The position numbers were made by a program, and so were the translations under genes. From NCBI RefSeq assembly GCF_009769755.1, contig NZ_SDWJ01000002.1, positions 434,001-498,000 of the forward strand: a stretch of DNA of 64,000 nt. The letters run 5' to 3'. This document shows, piece by piece, positions 36,593-46,912 of the stretch. The DNA is from Sphingorhabdus profundilacus (GTDB lineage Bacteria; Pseudomonadota; Alphaproteobacteria; Sphingomonadales; Sphingomonadaceae). Each line of letters starts with the position of its first letter. The stretch's first letter is position 1. The notes under the pieces were generated by a model. It was not told the origin of the DNA. It worked only from the letters and a program-made list of their open reading frames with translations, and did not search any database.

Positions 36593-37720
36593 ATGAAAAG
36601 CCGATTCCAGTTTTCGATTTCCGCCACCAGCGGCAAGGCCCGCACCGGGACCATCCAGATGATGCGCGGCGACATCCGCACGCCTGCCTTCATGCCCGTG
36701 GGCACCGCCGCGACGGTCAAGGCCATGCGCCCCGCCGAAGTCCGCGCGACGGGGGCCGACATCATTTTGGGCAACACCTATCATCTGATGCTGCGCCCGG
36801 GCGCTGAACGCGTCGCGCGGCTGGGTGGGCTGCATCAATTTTCCGGCTGGGACCGGCCGATCCTGACCGACAGCGGCGGCTATCAGGTGATGAGCCTGTC
36901 GGCATTGCGAAAGATCAGCGAAGAGGGCGTTTCCTTTTCGAGCCATCTCGACGGGTCGAAGCATATGCTGTCGCCCGAACGGTCGATGGAAATCCAGCGC
37001 CTTCTGGGCTCCGACATCGTCATGGCCTTTGACGAATGCCCCGCCAACGGGGTCAGCCGCGACGAGGCGATCAAGTCCATGGAATTGTCGATGCGCTGGG
37101 CCAAGCGGTCGCGCGATGCCTTTGATGCGGGCGGCGCCCATGCCGAACAGGCTGCCTTGTTCGGCATCCAGCAAGGCTCACTCGACGAAGAATTACGCAA
37201 GCGGTCTGCTGATGCGCTGATCGATATCGGCTTTGACGGCTATGCCGTGGGCGGCCTTGCCGTGGGCGAGGGGCAGGAGGCGATGTTCGGTTGCCTCGAC
37301 TATGCCCCCGACCAACTGCCCGCCGACCGGCCGCGTTATTTGATGGGCGTGGGAAAGCCCGACGATCTGGTCGGCGCGGTCGAACGCGGGATCGACATGT
37401 TCGACTGCGTCCTGCCGACCCGCAGCGGACGCAATGGCCAGGCCTTTACCCATTCCGGCCCTATCAACATCCGCAACGCCAAATTTGCGGAGGATCAGGG
37501 CCCGATTGACGACCGCTGCACTTGCCCCGTCTGCGCCACATGGACCCGGGCCTATGTGCACCATCTGATCCGGTCGGGCGAGATATTGGGCGCGATGCTG
37601 ATGACGCAGCATAATCTGCACTATTACCAGATGCTGATGGCCGATATGCGCGCCGCCATTGCCGAGGACCGTTTCGCGGCCTTTGCCTCCGGTTTCCGGC
37701 GAGACTATCTTAAGACATGA
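36593..37720 (+). CDS. tgt: tRNA-guanine transglycosylase
   Basis: This 375-residue enzyme exchanges guanine 34 for preQ1 in GUN-anticodon tRNAs. Active-site segments include the nucleophile and base-recognition aspartates in [19 protein letters not shown] and [14 protein letters not shown]. The zinc site is [16 protein letters not shown]. Length and order are standard. It is coupled by a 4-bp overlap to glnE. Confidence 0.96.
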   Translation: MKSRFQFSISATSGKARTGTIQMMRGDIRTPAFMPVGTAATVKAMRPAEVRATGADIILGNTYHLMLRPGAERVARLGGLHQFSGWDRPILTDSGGYQVMSLSALRKISEEGVSFSSHLDGSKHMLSPERSMEIQRLLGSDIVMAFDECPANGVSRDEAIKSMELSMRWAKRSRDAFDAGGAHAEQAALFGIQQGSLDEELRKRSADALIDIGFDGYAVGGLAVGEGQEAMFGCLDYAPDQLPADRPRYLMGVGKPDDLVGAVERGIDMFDCVLPTRSGRNGQAFTHSGPINIRNAKFAEDQGPIDDRCTCPVCATWTRAYVHHLIRSGEILGAMLMTQHNLHYYQMLMADMRAAIAEDRFAAFASGFRRDYLKT

Positions 37721-40401
37721 ACGCCATCCGCAACGCCATAACCTGCGCGTCCACCAACAGCCCGTTCCTTGGCAGCCTGATGGAGCGCAATCCCGATCTG
37801 ATGGCATTAGTCGAAGCAGGCGACCTCGACGCCGCGTTGCACAGCGCCTTGGCGCGCCAGTCGGATACGGTCGGTTCGGCCCTCCGGCGGCAGCGGCAGG
37901 GTGTGGCGCTGGTGACGGCGCTTGCCGACCTTGCCGGACTATGGAACCTGACCCGCGTCACCCGCATCCTTTCGGATTTCGCCGACCATGCGCTCGACCA
38001 GGCCATCGCCGCCGCCATCGAGGAACGCGTGCCCGGCGCCCCCAATCAGGGTTTTGCGGTCATCGCGCTGGGTAAGCATGGCGGGCGGGAGCTTAACTAT
38101 TCGTCCGACATCGACCCGATTTTCCTCTTTGACCCGCAGACGCTTCCCCACCGCGAACGCGATGATGTGGCCGAGGCTGCGGTCCGCTACGGACGGCGCG
38201 TGATCGAATTGCTGTCGGCGCTGGATGCCGATGGCTATGTCTTTCGCGTCGACATGCGCCTGCGCCCCTCGCCCGAGGTCAGCCCCATCGTCCTGCCGGT
38301 CGAGGCCGCGATCAGCTATTATGAATCGAGCGCGCTGGCATGGGAGCAGGCCGCCTTTATCCGATCACGCGTCTGCGCGGGCGACCGGCCGCTCGGCGAT
38401 TATTTCCTCAATGCTATTCAGCCTTTCATCTGGCGCAAGTCGCTCGATTTCGGGCAGCTCAAGAACATCACCGCGATGACCGCGCAGATCCGCGACCATT
38501 ATGCCAAGGGGCAGAAAATCGGCCTCGGCTATGATCTGAAGCGCGGGCATGGCGGGATAAGGGAATGCGAATTTTTCGCCCAGGCGCATCAGTTGATCCA
38601 TGGCGGCCGCGACGTCGCCCTCCGCAATCCCGATACGCGCGAAGCCTTGGCCGCGCTGGCGACTGCTGGCTGGATCAAGCCGGAGGAATCGGACATACTG
38701 GGCGCGGCCTATGAACAATTGCGGATCGCAGAACATCGCCTGCAAATGCACAGCGACCGGCAAACGCACAGCATCCCCGACAATCGCGACACCGCCGATG
38801 CGGTCGCGCGGCTGCACGGGCTGGCCGATGCCGACGCGCTGATCGAGATCATCCGGCCCATCTCGACATCGGTCGCCGCGATCTATGACCGGATGGTGGA
38901 CGCCAGCGGCAGCGAGGGGCCGCGCATGGCCGAAGACGGCCTGCCGCTTGAAGAACAGCTCGCCGATCTGGGCTATGCCGACCCGGCTGCAGTGATGCAG
39001 CGCATGACCCGATGGCGCAGCGGCAACATCCGCGCCATCCGCAGCCCGTCGGCCCGCGACGCGTTCGAGGCCGTGCTTCCCGCCTTGCTGAAGGCAATTG
39101 CCGACGCACCTGATTCCGACCGCGCGATTGCCCGTTTCGACAATATGATCGAGGCGATGCCGAGCGCCATCAACGTGTTCCGTTTGTTGGAGGCACGGCC
39201 CGGTTTGATGCAACTGGTTGCGGATATTTTGAGCTACACCCCGACCCTCGCCGAAGATCTGGGACGCCAGAGCCGATATCTGGATGCCTTGATCGACGCC
39301 AGTGCGATGGATTTACCGGGCGATGTACCAGAATTGCTGACGGCGATGCAGCGCCGTATCGGCCAAGCGGACTACCAGTCGACGCTTGATATCGTCCGCG
39401 ACTATGTGGGCGAAAAGCGCTTCGCGCTGGGCGTCCAGCTGATCGAAGGGCGCAACGACGCGCTCGATATCGCGCGCAGCTACGCCCATTTGGCGGAGGC
39501 GGCGTTGCAAACCCTGACCGCCGCCACCGTGGCCGAGTTTGAAAAGTCCCATGGCAAGGTGCCGGACAGCGAGCTTGTCATCCTCGCGCTCGGACGGCTG
39601 GGCGGCGAGGCGTTGACCCATGCGTCGGACCTTGATCTCATTCTGCTCTTCACCGGCGATCATCTTGCGGAATCCGACGGCGCGCGGCCGCTGGGCGCCA
39701 CCCAATATTATAACCGGCTGGCGCAGCGCGTCATCGCATCGCTCAGCGTGCCGACCGCTTCGGGGGCGCTGTATGAAGTCGACACGCGCCTGCGGCCCTC
39801 GGGCGCCGACGGTTTGCTCTGTGCTTCGGTCAAAAGCTTCGGCCAATATCAGCGGGAAAATGCGTGGACATGGGAACATATGGCGCTGACCCGTGCCCGG
39901 CTGCTCTTCGGTTCGGATACCGCGTGCGGCGAAGTGCGGGGAATTATCGCCGATGTCCTGAACGCCAGACGCGATGTCGACAAGACCCGGGCTGAAATCG
40001 CCGATATGCGTAAGGACATGGCCGCCCATAAGCCGCCCAAAGGCGAGCTGGATGTTAAGCTGCTGCCCGGCGGGCTGGTTGATATGGAGTTCATCATTCA
40101 TATGCTGCAACTCACCCGGCATGAAGGACTTGTTCCGCAACTGGGGTCCGCGATCGACATGTTGGCGCGCGCCGGACATTTGCCCGCCGATTTTGCACAG
40201 GCCTATGCGCTTTTGGGACGCTTGCTGGTGATGGTCCGGCTGGTGGCGCCCGACTGTGCCGTCCCGCCCGTAGCAGCGCAAAGCCTGATCGCCCAGGGTC
40301 TGGGCTATGCCGACTGGAATGCCCTGACCGCCGCGATTAGGGATTATCGCGGGGTTGTCACGGTGGAATGGGAGCGCCTATTTGGCCCACGCGATTTTTA
40401 A
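37717..40401 (+). CDS. glnE: Bifunctional glutamine synthetase adenylyltransferase/adenylyl-removing enzyme
   Basis: This 894-residue GlnE has two nucleotidyltransferase domains. The first active site is [20 protein letters not shown], near residue 120. The second is [20 protein letters not shown], near residue 630. Each is followed by a helical domain. It attaches and removes AMP on glutamine synthetase in response to PII, fitting the glnK gene in the same window. ATG 37717 overlaps the tgt stop. Confidence 0.96.
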   Translation: MNAIRNAITCASTNSPFLGSLMERNPDLMALVEAGDLDAALHSALARQSDTVGSALRRQRQGVALVTALADLAGLWNLTRVTRILSDFADHALDQAIAAAIEERVPGAPNQGFAVIALGKHGGRELNYSSDIDPIFLFDPQTLPHRERDDVAEAAVRYGRRVIELLSALDADGYVFRVDMRLRPSPEVSPIVLPVEAAISYYESSALAWEQAAFIRSRVCAGDRPLGDYFLNAIQPFIWRKSLDFGQLKNITAMTAQIRDHYAKGQKIGLGYDLKRGHGGIRECEFFAQAHQLIHGGRDVALRNPDTREALAALATAGWIKPEESDILGAAYEQLRIAEHRLQMHSDRQTHSIPDNRDTADAVARLHGLADADALIEIIRPISTSVAAIYDRMVDASGSEGPRMAEDGLPLEEQLADLGYADPAAVMQRMTRWRSGNIRAIRSPSARDAFEAVLPALLKAIADAPDSDRAIARFDNMIEAMPSAINVFRLLEARPGLMQLVADILSYTPTLAEDLGRQSRYLDALIDASAMDLPGDVPELLTAMQRRIGQADYQSTLDIVRDYVGEKRFALGVQLIEGRNDALDIARSYAHLAEAALQTLTAATVAEFEKSHGKVPDSELVILALGRLGGEALTHASDLDLILLFTGDHLAESDGARPLGATQYYNRLAQRVIASLSVPTASGALYEVDTRLRPSGADGLLCASVKSFGQYQRENAWTWEHMALTRARLLFGSDTACGEVRGIIADVLNARRDVDKTRAEIADMRKDMAAHKPPKGELDVKLLPGGLVDMEFIIHMLQLTRHEGLVPQLGSAIDMLARAGHLPADFAQAYALLGRLLVMVRLVAPDCAVPPVAAQSLIAQGLGYADWNALTAAIRDYRGVVTVEWERLFGPRDF

Positions 40402-40413
40402 AGGATGCCGATA

Positions 40414-40875
40414 ATGACCGATGTGAACGATACGCTTCCCGATGTAACGGTGCTCGACAGCGCCGGAACTGCCGTCAACCTTGCGGCGCTCAAGGGGCCG
40501 TTGGTGCTCTATTTCTATCCCAAGGCCGATACGCCGGGATGCACCAACGAAGCGAAAGACTTTACCGCGCTGGCCGCTGAATTCGCTGCACTTGGCTGCC
40601 CGGTTTATGGCATGTCGAAAGACAAGCCCGCAAAGCTCGCCAAATTTGCCGCCAAATATGACCTGAATGTCGCGCTGCTGTCGGACGAAGCCAGCGACGC
40701 CACCGAAAAGATGGGCGCTTGGGTCGAAAAGTCGATGTATGGCAAAAGCTATATGGGCATTGACCGGTCGACCTTTCTGGTGGGCAAGGACGGCAAGGTG
40801 AAGCAGGTCTGGCGCAAGGTGAAGGTGAAGGATCACGCCGCCGAAGTTTTCGCCGCGGCAAAGGCGCTTGGGTGA
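40414..40875 (+). CDS. bcp: Thioredoxin-dependent peroxiredoxin, BCP/PrxQ type
   Basis: This is a 153-residue peroxiredoxin. The peroxidatic Cys43 lies in KADTPGCTNEAKDF. The PrxQ resolving Cys at +5 is absent; Cys62 is the only other cysteine, so it may be a 1-Cys or atypical 2-Cys enzyme. ATG 40414 is preferred because AAAGG is about 10 bp upstream; ATG 40405 would place it too close. It detoxifies peroxides in the cytoplasm. It follows glnE by 12 bp and is coupled to the DUF455 gene. Confidence 0.93.
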   Translation: MTDVNDTLPDVTVLDSAGTAVNLAALKGPLVLYFYPKADTPGCTNEAKDFTALAAEFAALGCPVYGMSKDKPAKLAKFAAKYDLNVALLSDEASDATEKMGAWVEKSMYGKSYMGIDRSTFLVGKDGKVKQVWRKVKVKDHAAEVFAAAKALG

Positions 40876-41672
40876 ACGCACCGTTCGCCCATCCGGCTAC
40901 ACTCGGCCAAGCCTGCCAATCCGTCCTCCTGACCGCGGATCCTTATGCCAAGGTGATGGCGGCGCGGGCGGCGGCGCGGCACTGGCGATTGGGGCGATTG
41001 GCGCACAGTTTCGATGTGCCGATGCCCGATGCCCCTGCGCGTCCCGAACGTCCGCAGCTTTTGGCACCCGGCCGGATGCCCAAAAGGCGCAAGGGCGGGA
41101 CCGAGGCCAACCGCATCGCCCTGTTGCACGCCCTGGCCCATATCGAATTTGTGGCTATTGATCTGGCCTTCGATCTGGTTGGCCGATTTGGCGGCCAATT
41201 TCCCGCGGCCTTTGCCGACGACTGGATGAAGGTCGGTGCGGATGAGGCCATGCACTTTGTCTTGCTCGACCGGCGGTTGCGGCAATTGGGCAGTTTCTAT
41301 GGCGCGCATCCGGCGCATGATGGCCTTTGGGAATCGGCCTATGAGACACGCCATGATGCCCTCGCACGGTTGGCCGTTGTGCCGATGGTATTGGAAGCGC
41401 GCGGCCTCGATGTGACGCCTGCGACCATCGCGCGTTTGGAATCGGCGGGTGATTCGGTCTCCGCAAAAATCCTCAATCGCATCTATAATGACGAGATTTC
41501 CCACGTTTTTGCCGGAACAAAATGGTTTGAGACGGGTTGTTCCGAGCACAGAATCTTACCAAAAGATTACTGGAAAGTGCTGGTAAACCGTCACTTTCGT
41601 GGGTCCGTTAAGCCCCCGTTCAACGACTCAGCGCGTTTGAGCGCCGGTTTGTCCCGCGATTATTACGCATAG
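40872..41672 (+). CDS. Ferritin-like DUF455 protein
   Basis: This 266-residue four-helix protein has di-iron ligand-like patterns: LAHIEFVAID, DEAMHFVLLDRRL, VVPMVLEARGLD and YNDEISHV. They suggest two Glu-x-x-His pairs. The family is annotated as ferritin-like and distantly resembles MiaE hydroxylases. The function is not established. GTG 40872 overlaps the bcp stop by four bases. Confidence 0.82.
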   Translation: MNAPFAHPATLGQACQSVLLTADPYAKVMAARAAARHWRLGRLAHSFDVPMPDAPARPERPQLLAPGRMPKRRKGGTEANRIALLHALAHIEFVAIDLAFDLVGRFGGQFPAAFADDWMKVGADEAMHFVLLDRRLRQLGSFYGAHPAHDGLWESAYETRHDALARLAVVPMVLEARGLDVTPATIARLESAGDSVSAKILNRIYNDEISHVFAGTKWFETGCSEHRILPKDYWKVLVNRHFRGSVKPPFNDSARLSAGLSRDYYA

Positions 41673-41794
41673 GTTGCAATGCTTCAAACTCTCCGTCACC
41701 ACCTCTTCACATAAGGGGTGGGCAGAATAACTGCCTTTGTAAAACTTCGGGGCTGCGCGTCGGCGTGGGTCGCAACAAAAGGTACGTTAACGCT

Positions 41795-42514
41795 ATGATA
41801 CGCAGCGCTTTGGCTAATGGCCAATCACTGACTTTCAAACTTGTATCTGCGCTTGCCTTCATGGTCGCCGCTTTCACAATGTCGCCCGCCCATGCAAATT
41901 CCGCAGCGGCTTCGGACAGCTTCCGGATCAAAGCAGAAGATTTGAAAGCCAATCAGAGCGCATTGGGAACTTCCGATCCTGAATTCCGCGCCCTCAACAA
42001 TAGCTGGGGCCGCATTGTCGGCGCTTCAACAAAAGTTGAAGTCGCTGTTCCGTCGATCAACCCTGTAGAAGTTATGAAATTTTCGAGCGGTTTTGGATAT
42101 CGCAACGCACCGACGCGTGGCGCCAGCCGCAATCATAAGGGAATTGATATTCCTGGCCCGGTTGGCACACCTATTTACGCAACAGCAGATGGTGTTGTTG
42201 GCCGCGCGCAATGGCTGGGCGGTTATGGCAAATATGTTGAAATCAACCACGGAAACGCGGTGCAAACACGTTATGGGCATTTGTCCGCTATGAACGTTGC
42301 TCCCGGACAGTCTGTCCGCAAAGGCGATATTCTCGGTTATATGGGTTCCACAGGTCGCTCCACCGGCAGCCATCTGCACTATGAAGTGCGTATCGCAGGC
42401 GAAGCCATCAATCCCACCGCCTTTCTGTCGCCTTTGACCGCTGAATCAAATATCTTGCTTGCCAGTAAAACTGCTGATAACAATGCCATAGGCGGGCCAG
42501 CTGAAAACGAGTAA
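41795..42514 (+). CDS. M23 family peptidase, secreted
   Basis: This 239-residue protein has a signal peptide ending at about AHANS and a short linker. An intact LytM domain follows, with HKGIDIPGPVGTPIYA and SHLHYEVRIAG carrying the zinc ligands. It should be an active periplasmic endopeptidase. ATG 41795 starts the signal peptide; GTG 41765 is in frame but lies upstream of it. Its M23 core resembles that of the peptidase at 26.5 kb, but it lacks the membrane anchor and coiled coil. Confidence 0.88.
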   Translation: MIRSALANGQSLTFKLVSALAFMVAAFTMSPAHANSAAASDSFRIKAEDLKANQSALGTSDPEFRALNNSWGRIVGASTKVEVAVPSINPVEVMKFSSGFGYRNAPTRGASRNHKGIDIPGPVGTPIYATADGVVGRAQWLGGYGKYVEINHGNAVQTRYGHLSAMNVAPGQSVRKGDILGYMGSTGRSTGSHLHYEVRIAGEAINPTAFLSPLTAESNILLASKTADNNAIGGPAENE

Positions 42515-42623
42515 GCTTACCGGCTAAACGCATCACCTTTGGGAGAGGGTGTAATCTAGGGGGCTGGCAAAGGAAACTCTGCCGCCCCTTTTCTTTATCT
42601 GCTGCACAGCCTACATGGGGTGT

Positions 42624-42959
42624 ATGTCTGAAACTCCCGCCATATCCATGACCGATAACGCCGCCCGCCGGGTTGCGGAAATCGCCGTCAAGCTGGGCAA
42701 ACCGCCAATCTTGCGCTTGTCTGTAGAGGGCGGGGGCTGTTCGGGCTTCCAATATCGCTTTGGCCTGGCCGAAAGCGTCGAGGCCGACGACATCAGGGCC
42801 GACGGAACCGGCGCGTCGCTGGTGGTGGACCCCATCAGCCTCGATCTGGTGCGTGGATCGGCAATCGATTTTGTCGAATCGCTCGGCGGCAAATCCTTTC
42901 AGGTCACCAATCCGCAAGCCCAGGCCGGATGCGGATGTGGTTCCAGTTTTTCGGTTTAG
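42624..42959 (+). CDS. erpA: A-type Fe-S cluster carrier (ErpA/HesB family)
   Basis: This 111-residue protein has the three conserved cysteines of A-type carriers: Cys39 in VEGGGCSGFQY and Cys103/Cys105 in AGCGCGSSFSV. It delivers iron-sulfur clusters to apo-proteins. ATG 42624 is chosen; ATG 42615 adds MGC. Assignment to ErpA rather than IscA or SufA is by general similarity only. No suf or isc gene is adjacent. Confidence 0.85.
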   Translation: MSETPAISMTDNAARRVAEIAVKLGKPPILRLSVEGGGCSGFQYRFGLAESVEADDIRADGTGASLVVDPISLDLVRGSAIDFVESLGGKSFQVTNPQAQAGCGCGSSFSV

Positions 42960-43060
42960 CCGCATCGCCGTCGCTTTGCGGGGCCGTTTTTCTGTTCGCT
43001 AAATTTCGCATCTAATCAGATGTGCTCTGGCGCTTCGGACCAACTGCGCTAAAACGGGCT

Positions 43061-43834
43061 ATGCGTATCGCGACTTACAACATCAATGGTGTCAAAGCCC
43101 GGCTGCCGCGTTTGCTGGAGTGGCTGGACGAAACCAAACCCGACATTGCCTGCCTGCAAGAGGTGAAGTCCCAGGACGACGGCTTTCCGGTCGGCGAATT
43201 TGAACGCGCGGGCTATGGCGCGATCTGGCACGGGCAGAAATCCTTTAACGGCGTTGCCATTCTCGCCCGCAATGCACAGCCTGTCGAGGCGCAGCGGACC
43301 TTGCCCGGCGATCCCGAAGACGAGCATGCCCGCTATCTGGAGGCTGATGTTTTTGGGGTGCGCGTCGCCAGCATCTATTTGCCCAACGGCAATCCGCAAC
43401 CCGGACCGAAGTTCGACTATAAGCTGAAATGGATGCAGCGCCTGCGGGCGCGCGCAGCCGAACTGATGGCAGCAGAGATACCGGCGGTGCTGGCGGGCGA
43501 CTATAATGTCATTCCGACGCCGAAGGATATCTGGTCGGCTTCAGCCATGCTCGACGATGCCCTGCGCCAGCCCGAGAGCATTGCGGCCTACCGGACCTTG
43601 CTGGCCGAGGGATGGACCGACGCGCTGGCCACACATTATCCGCAAGGCGGGGTGTGGACCTATTGGGATTTTCAGGCCGGCGCATGGCAGCGCGACCATG
43701 GCTTCCGCATCGACCATCTGTTGCTCAGCCCGTTGCTGGCCGATCGGCTGGTTGCCTGCGGCGTCGATAAAGACCATCGTGGCCGCGAAAAGGCGAGCGA
43801 CCATGCGCCAACATGGATCGAACTGGCGGATTAG
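43061..43834 (+). CDS. xthA: Exodeoxyribonuclease III
   Basis: This is a 257-residue AP endonuclease/exonuclease III. ATG 43061 gives MRIATYNINGVKAR. Catalytic segments are CLQEVKSQDD, GVAILAR, GDYNVIPTPKDIW, RIDHLLLS and KASDHAPTWIEL, in family order. It repairs abasic sites. A 26-bp gap separates it from the palindrome upstream of the GbsR-type gene. Confidence 0.94.
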   Translation: MRIATYNINGVKARLPRLLEWLDETKPDIACLQEVKSQDDGFPVGEFERAGYGAIWHGQKSFNGVAILARNAQPVEAQRTLPGDPEDEHARYLEADVFGVRVASIYLPNGNPQPGPKFDYKLKWMQRLRARAAELMAAEIPAVLAGDYNVIPTPKDIWSASAMLDDALRQPESIAAYRTLLAEGWTDALATHYPQGGVWTYWDFQAGAWQRDHGFRIDHLLLSPLLADRLVACGVDKDHRGREKASDHAPTWIELAD

Positions 43835-43859
43835 CTTCAGAAAACGCCATCGTTGACAA

Positions 43860-43895
43860 TTATCGTTATTTCTGTAAATACAGAAATAACGATAA
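43860..43895. promoter_or_regulatory. Perfect 16-bp inverted repeat, likely GbsR-type operator
   Basis: TTATCGTTATTTCTGT (43860-43875) and its exact reverse complement (43880-43895) flank a 4-nt spacer. The ribosome-binding site AAGGACGAG begins at the right end and the regulator ATG is at 43908. The position implies autoregulation. A half-site-like ACAGAAAT occurs near 44507-44515, ahead of the next gene. Confidence 0.8.
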
Positions 43896-43907
43896 GGACG
43901 AGTCGCC

Positions 43908-44447
43908 ATGGGCGTTGAGAAGTATCCCGAAGCACTTGAGTTCATCCTGCATTGGGGTGAAATGGGCACCCATTGGGGCGCCAACCGCTCCGTCGCGCAG
44001 GTGCACGCGCTGCTCTATCTCAGCGACCAGCCACTGGATGCCGAGGCGATTTGTGAGGCGCTCGATCTGGCCCGCTCCAACGTGTCTACCGCGCTCAAGG
44101 AACTGCAGGGTTATGGCATTGTCCGCCGGACCCATATTCCCGGCGATCGGCGCGACTATTTTACCGCGGAAACCGAGCTTTGGGACCTGTTCATGGCGAT
44201 CACCGCCGAACGCAAAAGGCGGGAGATTGATCCGACCATCGCAAAACTCGGCGAACTGAAGGACCGCATGGCCGCGAACAAGGATCTTCCCGCCCATGTG
44301 CGTGAGCGGATCGGGCGGATGCACGAATTTATCGCGACCCTGACCGGATGGTATGAACAGGTACGCGGCCTTAAGAAATCGACGTTGGTTTCGCTCATGA
44401 AGCTGGGTGCAAAGGTCGCCCGCTTCGTCCCCGGATCAAAGGACTAA
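43908..44447 (+). CDS. GbsR/MarR-family transcriptional regulator
   Basis: This 179-residue regulator has a winged-helix domain (ALLYLSDQPLDAEAICEALDLARSNVSTALKELQGYGIVRR) at about residues 30-75. HIPGDRRDYFTAETELWDL continues it in the manner of GbsR regulators. A C-terminal helical part probably serves dimerisation. It lies directly downstream of a perfect palindrome, suggesting self-repression. The membrane protein that follows is a likely second target. The effector is unknown. Confidence 0.85.
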   Translation: MGVEKYPEALEFILHWGEMGTHWGANRSVAQVHALLYLSDQPLDAEAICEALDLARSNVSTALKELQGYGIVRRTHIPGDRRDYFTAETELWDLFMAITAERKRREIDPTIAKLGELKDRMAANKDLPAHVRERIGRMHEFIATLTGWYEQVRGLKKSTLVSLMKLGAKVARFVPGSKD

Positions 44448-44552
44448 TCAAAACAGGAGAAATCGCATGCCACCTGAACATTCGCATATCTGATCATTTC
44501 GATTTTTACAGAAATTAAAGAAAGTAATTTTCAAACGTGAAAGGACACAGTC

Positions 44553-44981
44553 ATGACCTTGTTAGCTTATAGCCTCTACCTCATCCTTGCGATCGGCATG
44601 ACGATCTGGGTCGCATGGACGCTTAGCACCAACGGGAAAATCTATCTGATCCGATGCTTCGGGCATGATGCGGAACTGGCGACCTCTGTGAACCATTTGC
44701 TGGTGGTCGGCTTCTACCTCGTCAATCTGGGCTTTATCGCTCTTGCCTTGAGCGGAGCGGGGACGGTCAAGGATGCGCCCGAACTGATGCGCTTTCTGGG
44801 CTGGTATGTCGGATTGGCAGTGCTCGTCCTGGGCGGTATGCATTTCTTCAACATGGGCGCGGTCACGCGGCATGGGAAGAAAGTCGCCGATTGGGTGCAT
44901 CAGCAAGCCCCTGCCCCCGATCCAGCCCCTGAACCCGAGCGCATTGTCGCCAGAACACGGAGCGATAGCCTGCTCGACTAA
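44553..44981 (+). CDS. Integral membrane protein of unknown function
   Basis: This 142-residue protein has three hydrophobic helices (about 5-24, 48-70 and 82-103) and a proline-rich cytoplasmic tail ([11 protein letters not shown]). AAAGGACAC precedes ATG 44553. It follows the GbsR-type regulator after 105 bp, with a partial operator-like site between them. No known family is recognised. Confidence 0.65.
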   Translation: MTLLAYSLYLILAIGMTIWVAWTLSTNGKIYLIRCFGHDAELATSVNHLLVVGFYLVNLGFIALALSGAGTVKDAPELMRFLGWYVGLAVLVLGGMHFFNMGAVTRHGKKVADWVHQQAPAPDPAPEPERIVARTRSDSLLD

Positions 44982-45060
44982 GGGGCGAAACGAACAAATA
45001 GTTTGCCGCCGCCGCTGCGCCGATATGGACAGCGGCGGCGGTTATGCCTATCGGCTGGTC

Positions 45061-46620
45061 ATGTCGATTCAGCCATCAGATTCCATCCTCATCATCGATT
45101 TCGGGTCGCAAGTAACCCAGCTCATAGCCCGCCGCGTGCGCGAGGCCGGGGTCTATAGCGAAATCGCCCCCTTCAACGCAGCGCAGGCGGCTTTTGAACG
45201 CATGCAGCCCAAGGGCATCATCCTGTCGGGCGGCCCTGCCTCCACCACCGAGGCCGGCTCCCCCCGCGCACCCCAATGCGTCTTTGACAGCGGCCTTCCC
45301 ATTTTGGGCATTTGCTATGGCCAGCAGACCATGATGATGCAGCTGGGCGGCCATGTGACGGGCGGCGAAGGCGGCGAATTTGGCCGTGCCTTTATCGAGG
45401 TTGAAAAGCCCTGCACCCTGTTCGACGGCGTCTGGGGCGAGGGCGAAAAGCATCAGGTGTGGATGAGCCATGGCGACAAGGTCACAAGCCTTGCCCCCGG
45501 CTTCGAAGTCGTCGCCACCAGCGATGGCGCACCCTATGCCTTTATCGCGGACGAGGCGCGGCGCTATTACGGCATCCAGTTCCACCCCGAGGTGGTGCAC
45601 ACCCCCGATGGCGCAAAACTGATTTCCAACTTCGTGCATAAGGTCTGCGGCCTTGCCGGCGACTGGACCATGGCCGAATTCCGCGCCACCAAAATTGCCG
45701 AGATCCGCGCCCAAATTGGCTCCGGCCGCGTCATTTGCGGCCTTTCAGGCGGCGTCGATTCCTCGGTCGCCGCGATCCTGATCCACGAAGCGATCGGCGC
45801 GCAATTGACCTGTGTCTTTGTCGACCATGGCTTGCTGCGGATGAACGAACGCGAGCAGGTCGAAACGCTGTTCCGCGACCATTATAATATCCCGCTGGTC
45901 GTGGTCGATGCCGAGGCGCGCTTCATGGCGGGCCTGTCGGGCGTCACTGACCCTGAAAAGAAGCGTAAGTTCATCGGCGCAGAATTCATCAATGTCTTTG
46001 AAGAAGAAGCGAAGAAAATCGGCGGCGCGGATTTCCTCGCCCAAGGCACGCTCTACCCCGATGTGATCGAAAGCGTGTCGTTCACCGGCGGGCCATCGGT
46101 CACGATCAAGAGCCACCACAATGTGGGCGGCCTGCCCGCGCGCATGAACATGCAGCTGGTCGAACCATTGCGCGAATTGTTCAAGGATGAAGTCCGCGCA
46201 TTGGGCCGCGAATTGGGACTCAACGACCAGTTTGTCGGCCGCCACCCGTTCCCCGGACCCGGCCTTGCGATCCGTATCCCGGGCGAAGTGACCAAGGAAC
46301 GGTGCGATATCCTGCGTAAGGCCGACGCGGTCTATCTGGAGGAAATCCGTAACGCCGGTCTGTACGATGCCATCTGGCAGGCCTTTGCCGTATTGCTGCC
46401 CGTCCGCACCGTCGGCGTGATGGGCGACGGGCGGACCTATGACAATGTCTGCGCCTTGCGCGCCGTCACCAGCACCGACGGCATGACCGCCGACATCTAC
46501 CCGTTCGACAGCGCCTTTTTGAGCCGGGTGTCCACGCGCATCATTAACGAGGTCAAGGGCATCAACCGCGTCGTCTATGACTATACATCAAAGCCCCCGG
46601 GCACGATCGAATGGGAATGA
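45061..46620 (+). CDS. guaA: GMP synthase (glutamine-hydrolysing)
   Basis: This 519-residue enzyme aminates XMP to GMP. The class I amidotransferase has its nucleophile in ILGICYGQQ and the His in [11 protein letters not shown]. The ATP-pyrophosphatase loop [14 protein letters not shown] is near residue 223. The C-terminal dimerisation domain ends ...GTIEWE. ATG 45061 begins the family N-terminus ([15 protein letters not shown]). The 3' end borders an integrase gene, marking a probable island junction. Confidence 0.97.
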   Translation: MSIQPSDSILIIDFGSQVTQLIARRVREAGVYSEIAPFNAAQAAFERMQPKGIILSGGPASTTEAGSPRAPQCVFDSGLPILGICYGQQTMMMQLGGHVTGGEGGEFGRAFIEVEKPCTLFDGVWGEGEKHQVWMSHGDKVTSLAPGFEVVATSDGAPYAFIADEARRYYGIQFHPEVVHTPDGAKLISNFVHKVCGLAGDWTMAEFRATKIAEIRAQIGSGRVICGLSGGVDSSVAAILIHEAIGAQLTCVFVDHGLLRMNEREQVETLFRDHYNIPLVVVDAEARFMAGLSGVTDPEKKRKFIGAEFINVFEEEAKKIGGADFLAQGTLYPDVIESVSFTGGPSVTIKSHHNVGGLPARMNMQLVEPLRELFKDEVRALGRELGLNDQFVGRHPFPGPGLAIRIPGEVTKERCDILRKADAVYLEEIRNAGLYDAIWQAFAVLLPVRTVGVMGDGRTYDNVCALRAVTSTDGMTADIYPFDSAFLSRVSTRIINEVKGINRVVYDYTSKPPGTIEWE

Positions 46621-46625
46621 TTTTC
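46598..46625 (+). other. Putative island attachment site at the guaA 3' end
   Basis: The end of guaA (GGCACGATCGAATGGGAATG) is directly followed by lower-GC DNA and an integrase oriented away from guaA. Integration into the 3' end of guaA is well known for integrative elements. No second copy of this sequence was found by eye before 64 kb, so the right junction lies outside or has decayed. Confidence 0.45.
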
Positions 46626-46744
46626 ACCCCTCTGAGATATCCGAGAGTGCGAAAAACTACGACGTAACACTCTGATCTATAATATCTTTTATTCAGTGAC
46701 ATTCAGCAACAATCGCTTGATGGCGTACAAAGTTCGCGGACTTG

Positions 46745-46887
46745 CTGACGGTATCGCCTGCTCTTGCTACTTCCAAAATCGCTCGTTACCGTCAGGGGTA
46801 CAATAGCACCTGACGGTAAATTTTTTACGCTAACATTCGGAAACTTATGTGTTTTTTCGAACTGGAGAGGTGCGTTCTGGGATGACG
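46745..46887. promoter_or_regulatory. TGACGGT repeats upstream of the integrase
   Basis: The 11-bp arms TTACCGTCAGG (46786-46796) and CCTGACGGTAA (46809-46819) form a perfect inverted repeat with a 12-nt spacer. Further direct copies of TGACGGT occur at about 46746-46752 and 46880-46886. Such clustered repeats beside an attachment site resemble arm-type binding sites for an integrase or excisionase. The right arm is followed by a short T-run, so a terminator for guaA is an alternative. Confidence 0.5.
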
Positions 46888-46912
46888 GTCAAAATTAAAG
46901 GAGTATAAGGAT

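Noticed and set aside
42541-42600. Terminator after the secreted M23 gene
   Set aside because: Only short, imperfect pairings and no T-run on the plus strand.
46621-46912. tRNA or tmRNA gene as the attachment site
   Set aside because: No cloverleaf or CCA end is seen; the guaA 3' end is the better candidate.
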